Positions 6,041 through 8,478 of a stretch of DNA of 8,478 bases are shown piece by piece (position 1 is the stretch's first letter; each line of letters starts with the position of its first letter). The position numbers and the translations under genes were made by a program. Source of the DNA: JAKVAV01 sp964651785. Lineage in GTDB: Bacteria; Bacteroidota; Bacteroidia; Flavobacteriales_D; Cryomorphaceae. The stretch covers positions 1-8,478 of the forward strand of contig CAZYWJ010000096.1 of assembly GCA_964651785.1 (NCBI GenBank). The letters run 5' to 3'. The notes beneath the pieces were generated by a model, which saw only the letters and a program-made list of their open reading frames with translations, did no database searches and was not told the origin of the DNA.

Positions 6041-6460
6041 TTGTTTAATCAGACCCCATACCGCCCTTCGATTTTAGCAAGAAGCATCAGCCTCGTGCTG
6101 GCGCTTACTTTTATGGTACACTCCGGCTATGTGAATGCCACTACCATGGAGTGCTACTCGTCGGGTACGAGCGAGGTCAGCTTAGCGCAAAAAGATTTTT
6201 GCTGTGCTGCCGAAGCCATGGACTTTGCTGCTATTTCTAAGAAATGCTGTGGCTTCGAGAAATCCGAAAAGGTTTTTGACGGATTTCTTAATAAAGTTGA
6301 AACAGATCTCACTCCTGTTTCGCTACTCCCATCGCCCTTAGGCTATCTTCGTTTTGCGCTGCCTATCCTGGAAAAGGTCGATGGAAATTCCCTTAAATCT
6401 CCCCCCGATTTACGCAGCGGTTTTGCTCTGCTGAAGTTTATCTCCGTTTACCGCCTGTGA
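6041..6460 (+). CDS. Small exported Cys-rich protein, HYC_CC_PP family-like
   Basis: A 139-residue protein with a signal-peptide-like start: a polar basic N-region ending LAR, a hydrophobic core ISLVLALTFMVHSGY and a possible VNA cleavage site near 33. The mature part has a Cys at 38 (MEC), vicinal pairs C54-C55 and C69-C70, a Pro pair at 121-122 in KSPPDLRSG, and an ISVYRL end. This order of Cys, CC, CC, PP and a hydrophobic tail resembles the Bacteroidota HYC_CC_PP family, often found beside TonB receptors and heavy-metal genes; the HY of the HYC motif is replaced by ME. No ATG opens the frame before the signal peptide. The TTG at 6041 is the only usual start codon between the stop at 6020-6022 and the hydrophobic core, and the ATG at 6113 would remove most of the signal. 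Metal binding or chaperoning is inferred, not shown. Confidence 0.7.
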   Translation: MFNQTPYRPSILARSISLVLALTFMVHSGYVNATTMECYSSGTSEVSLAQKDFCCAAEAMDFAAISKKCCGFEKSEKVFDGFLNKVETDLTPVSLLPSPLGYLRFALPILEKVDGNSLKSPPDLRSGFALLKFISVYRL

Positions 6461-6504
6461 TTTTGATGTTGAATCCCCGCTGATTCTCAAACATCAAAAT
6501 CGCA
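6456..6504 (+). promoter_or_regulatory. Long intergenic hairpin between the Cys-rich gene and the TonB receptor
   Basis: GATTTTGATGTT (6459-6470) pairs perfectly with AACATCAAAATC (6490-6501). The stem continues outward through a T-G wobble (6458/6502), G-C (6457/6503) and T-A (6456/6504), and inward, after a three-base bulge TCA, through GAATC (6471-6475) with GATTC (6482-6486), closing on a six-base loop CCCGCT. It starts in the TGA stop of the upstream gene and ends four bases before the receptor ATG. There is no T-run after it, so it is not a typical intrinsic terminator. As RNA it could shield the receptor start or act as a processing or stability element; as DNA it could be an operator. 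Confidence 0.65.
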
Positions 6505-6508
6505 ATCA

Positions 6509-8478
6509 ATGAAATACACAATCTTACTTCTTTTGACGGGCTTTAGCCTAAGCTTGTCAGCACAAATTACCGGTACGGTTTCCGAAAGGGAAACGGGCAA
6601 CCCACTCCCGGGAGCGAGTGTGGTCTGGCTCGGTACCACTCAAGGTACCGTTACCGATGGTCAGGGTCAGTTTAGCCTTGACGCTCCCGAAACACTACCC
6701 GCCGAGTTGCTCTTCAGCTATGTGGGCTATACTTCCGATACGCTTACCGTTCGTTCTTCGAGCAAAGTGGTCGAAGTATCGCTGAGCAGTTCCGTGGAAA
6801 TGCAAGCGGTGGAAGTCACCGAAGAGCGCGACGCCTTCAGCATGTCGGCTGCTTCCAAAGTAAATGTTGAATCCATCAACCGCGCGGTATTGCGCAAAGC
6901 GGCTTGCTGCAACCTCTCCGAGTCGTTTGAAACGACGGCTTCGGTTGACGTGGTTTTGAATGACGCCGTTACGGGCACGAAAAAGATCCAAATGCTGGGC
7001 CTCGAAGGCATCTACGTTCAAAAGCTTTTTGAAGGAATACCTTTCAATCGAGGCTTGGGAAATGTTTTGGGTTTCGACCAATTCCCCGGGCCTTGGATCA
7101 ATTCCATCCAATTGACCAAGGGAGTGGGTACCGTATTGAACGGCTACGAAAGCATGTCGGGTCAGATCAATCTCAACTTCCTTCCGCCTGACGGCAATGA
7201 ACGCGTCTATGCCGATGTTTTTGCCAACAATCAAGGTCGATACGAAGGCAATTTGGTTTGGACAAAACCACTGAGCGAAAGATGGTCTACCGCTCTCTTT
7301 GCCGGAGGGCATTTCCAAGATCAAAAAGTAGATCGCAACGACGACGGGTTTTTGGACATGCCTACCCGTGAGGGCATCAAGTTGATGAACCGCTGGAAGT
7401 ACTTCGGCGACTACTTTCGATCGCAGTTCATGGCTTCTTATGCCTACGAAGACCGCACCTCGGGTCAGCGCGACTTTAATTTCAACGACGACTTCGGTAG
7501 TGAGGATGTCTACGGCTTCGGGATGGAGGTGAACCAAATAGACCTCATGGCCAAGGCGGGAATTCTTTCCAAAAAACGCGAAGATCGAAGTCTGGGTATT
7601 CACACGATCTTTTCGCGCACAGATGTCGACAGCTATTTTGGGAACAATCCATACATTGGAGAGCAAACGACCGGAAGGCTAAATGTGACCTTGGAGCAGA
7701 AATTTTCGCAGTACAGCGACCATTCCATCTCGACGGGTCTTCATTTTCTCTACGATGAATACAATGAAGCCTACCGCGATTCAGCTTTCAGCCGAATAGA
7801 GCGAGTGCCGGGAGCCTTTGCCGAGTACACCTACGAGCGTCCTCGTTTCACCTTGGTGGCAGGTGCGCGCTACGATGCACATAACCTCTACGGTGGTCAG
7901 TTTTCGCCGAGATTACACCTGAAGTATAATTTCCGCCCCCTTACTACCTTGCGCACCACACTGGGTCGTGGTTTTCGCTCGGCCAATGCCTTCGGAGATC
8001 AATTGGGTCTTCTCGCTTCTTCGCGAGAGGTGCGCGTGATCGATACCCCGCAAGCCGAGGAAAGTTGGAATACGGGAGTCTCTTTCTTGCATAAATTTGA
8101 ACTCTTTGATCGGCAGGCCGTGATCAATACCGATTACTATTACACTTGGTTTGAAAACCAGTTGGTGGTAGACCGCGACTTCAGCGCACGCCAATTGCTC
8201 TTCTACAACCTCGATGGCGAATCTACCGCGCATAGCGTTCAAGCCGATTTTCAGATGGAGCCATTGAAAGGTCTTGGCATAAAATTCTCATACAAGTACC
8301 AAGTAGTGGAGACCGATTACCTTGAGGGAAAACTGCAAAAACCATTGATACCCGAGCATCGCGCTTTGGTAAATTTGGGCTATACTTCGCCCGACGGCTA
8401 TTGGTACGTAGACTTCACGACCAATTATTACGGAGTATCGAGGCTGCCCGACACGCAGATGAACCCGGAAGACTTGCA
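6509..8478 (+). CDS. TonB-dependent outer-membrane receptor with carboxypeptidase-regulatory-like N-domain (cut by window edge)
   Basis: An outer-membrane beta-barrel transporter energised by TonB; 656 residues are visible and the C-terminal barrel strands lie beyond the window. A Sec signal (MKYTILLLLTGFSLSLSAQ) leads into a CarboxypepD_reg-like domain at about 20-82 (ITGTVSERETGNPLPGA, TDGQGQFSL, FSYVGY). A TonB-box-like MQAVEVTEE follows at 98-106, then the plug at about 115-225 with the vicinal pair C133-C134 in KAACCNLSESFE, DAVTGTKKIQMLGL and ESMSGQINL. The barrel follows, with alternating aromatic strands, including GARYDAHNLYGGQFSPRLH and LGRGFRSANAF. The AACCNLSESFE plus KKIQMLGL signature recalls a Bacteroidota receptor subfamily found near HYC_CC_PP and heavy-metal genes, so copper or another metal or metal complex is a plausible substrate, by inference only. 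It lies 48 bases after the Cys-rich gene, in the same direction, with a hairpin in the gap. Confidence 0.92.
   Translation, partial: MKYTILLLLTGFSLSLSAQITGTVSERETGNPLPGASVVWLGTTQGTVTDGQGQFSLDAPETLPAELLFSYVGYTSDTLTVRSSSKVVEVSLSSSVEMQAVEVTEERDAFSMSAASKVNVESINRAVLRKAACCNLSESFETTASVDVVLNDAVTGTKKIQMLGLEGIYVQKLFEGIPFNRGLGNVLGFDQFPGPWINSIQLTKGVGTVLNGYESMSGQINLNFLPPDGNERVYADVFANNQGRYEGNLVWTKPLSERWSTALFAGGHFQDQKVDRNDDGFLDMPTREGIKLMNRWKYFGDYFRSQFMASYAYEDRTSGQRDFNFNDDFGSEDVYGFGMEVNQIDLMAKAGILSKKREDRSLGIHTIFSRTDVDSYFGNNPYIGEQTTGRLNVTLEQKFSQYSDHSISTGLHFLYDEYNEAYRDSAFSRIERVPGAFAEYTYERPRFTLVAGARYDAHNLYGGQFSPRLHLKYNFRPLTTLRTTLGRGFRSANAFGDQLGLLASSREVRVIDTPQAEESWNTGVSFLHKFELFDRQAVINTDYYYTWFENQLVVDRDFSARQLLFYNLDGESTAHSVQADFQMEPLKGLGIKFSYKYQVVETDYLEGKLQKPLIPEHRALVNLGYTSPDGYWYVDFTTNYYGVSRLPDTQMNPEDL

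Noticed and set aside
6585..6665. Repeated GGTACC and GGTCAG words early in the receptor gene
   Set aside because: They fall in frame in the Gly/Thr-rich carboxypeptidase-regulatory-like domain and reflect its amino acid composition, not a DNA repeat element.
6695..7666. Long open frame on the minus strand inside the TonB receptor gene (about 320 codons)
   Set aside because: It is antisense to a clear receptor coding sequence with recognised domains. The translation has no signal, domain or start context and reflects codon bias of the real gene.

Overview
The window comes from a chromosome of the phylum Bacteroidota, probably a marine or freshwater relative of Flavobacteriales/Cryomorphaceae. 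The evidence is a SusC-style TonB-dependent receptor with an N-terminal carboxypeptidase-regulatory-like domain, -7 promoter boxes of the Bacteroidota form TAnnTTTG, no convincing Shine-Dalgarno sequences, and family-typical sequences for SucA, an M61 peptidase and an Nfu protein. The species is not identifiable by eye.

Layout. (1) 1-4085, minus strand: a secreted M61 peptidase with a PDZ domain, then a small protein of unknown function coupled to it by a TGATG junction, then the first two thirds of sucA (2-oxoglutarate dehydrogenase E1), which runs off the left edge. sucA appears to have its own promoter. (2) 4164-4700, plus strand: a DinB-like putative metal-dependent enzyme, divergent from the peptidase. 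(3) 4697-5988, minus strand: the Fe-S carrier gene nfuA, followed by a ParE/RelE-type toxin-antitoxin pair, followed by a second, degenerate copy of the last ~20 codons of an nfuA homologue whose stop overlaps the dinB stop. This looks like a toxin-antitoxin insertion at the 3' end of nfuA that left behind a fragment of the gene. (4) 6041-8478, plus strand: a small exported Cys-rich protein resembling the HYC_CC_PP family, then a large TonB-dependent receptor cut by the right edge. A long perfect inverted repeat fills the gap between these two genes.

How the genes may work together. sucA (TCA cycle) and nfuA (Fe-S delivery) are housekeeping. The Cys-rich protein and TonB receptor form a probable two-gene outer-membrane uptake unit; metal (copper-type) handling is an inference from family resemblance and cysteine pairs. 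nfuA and the Cys-rich gene are divergent, and their candidate -7 boxes abut head to head within a TTTGCAAA palindrome, so the two promoters may exclude one another.

The window is densely coding. The longest stretch without an intact gene is 4701-4816, and it holds the nfuA remnant. I saw no tRNA, rRNA, CRISPR array, IS element or replication origin. I found no clearly new multi-gene system; the best leads are the nfuA/toxin-antitoxin scar and the intergenic hairpin before the receptor.
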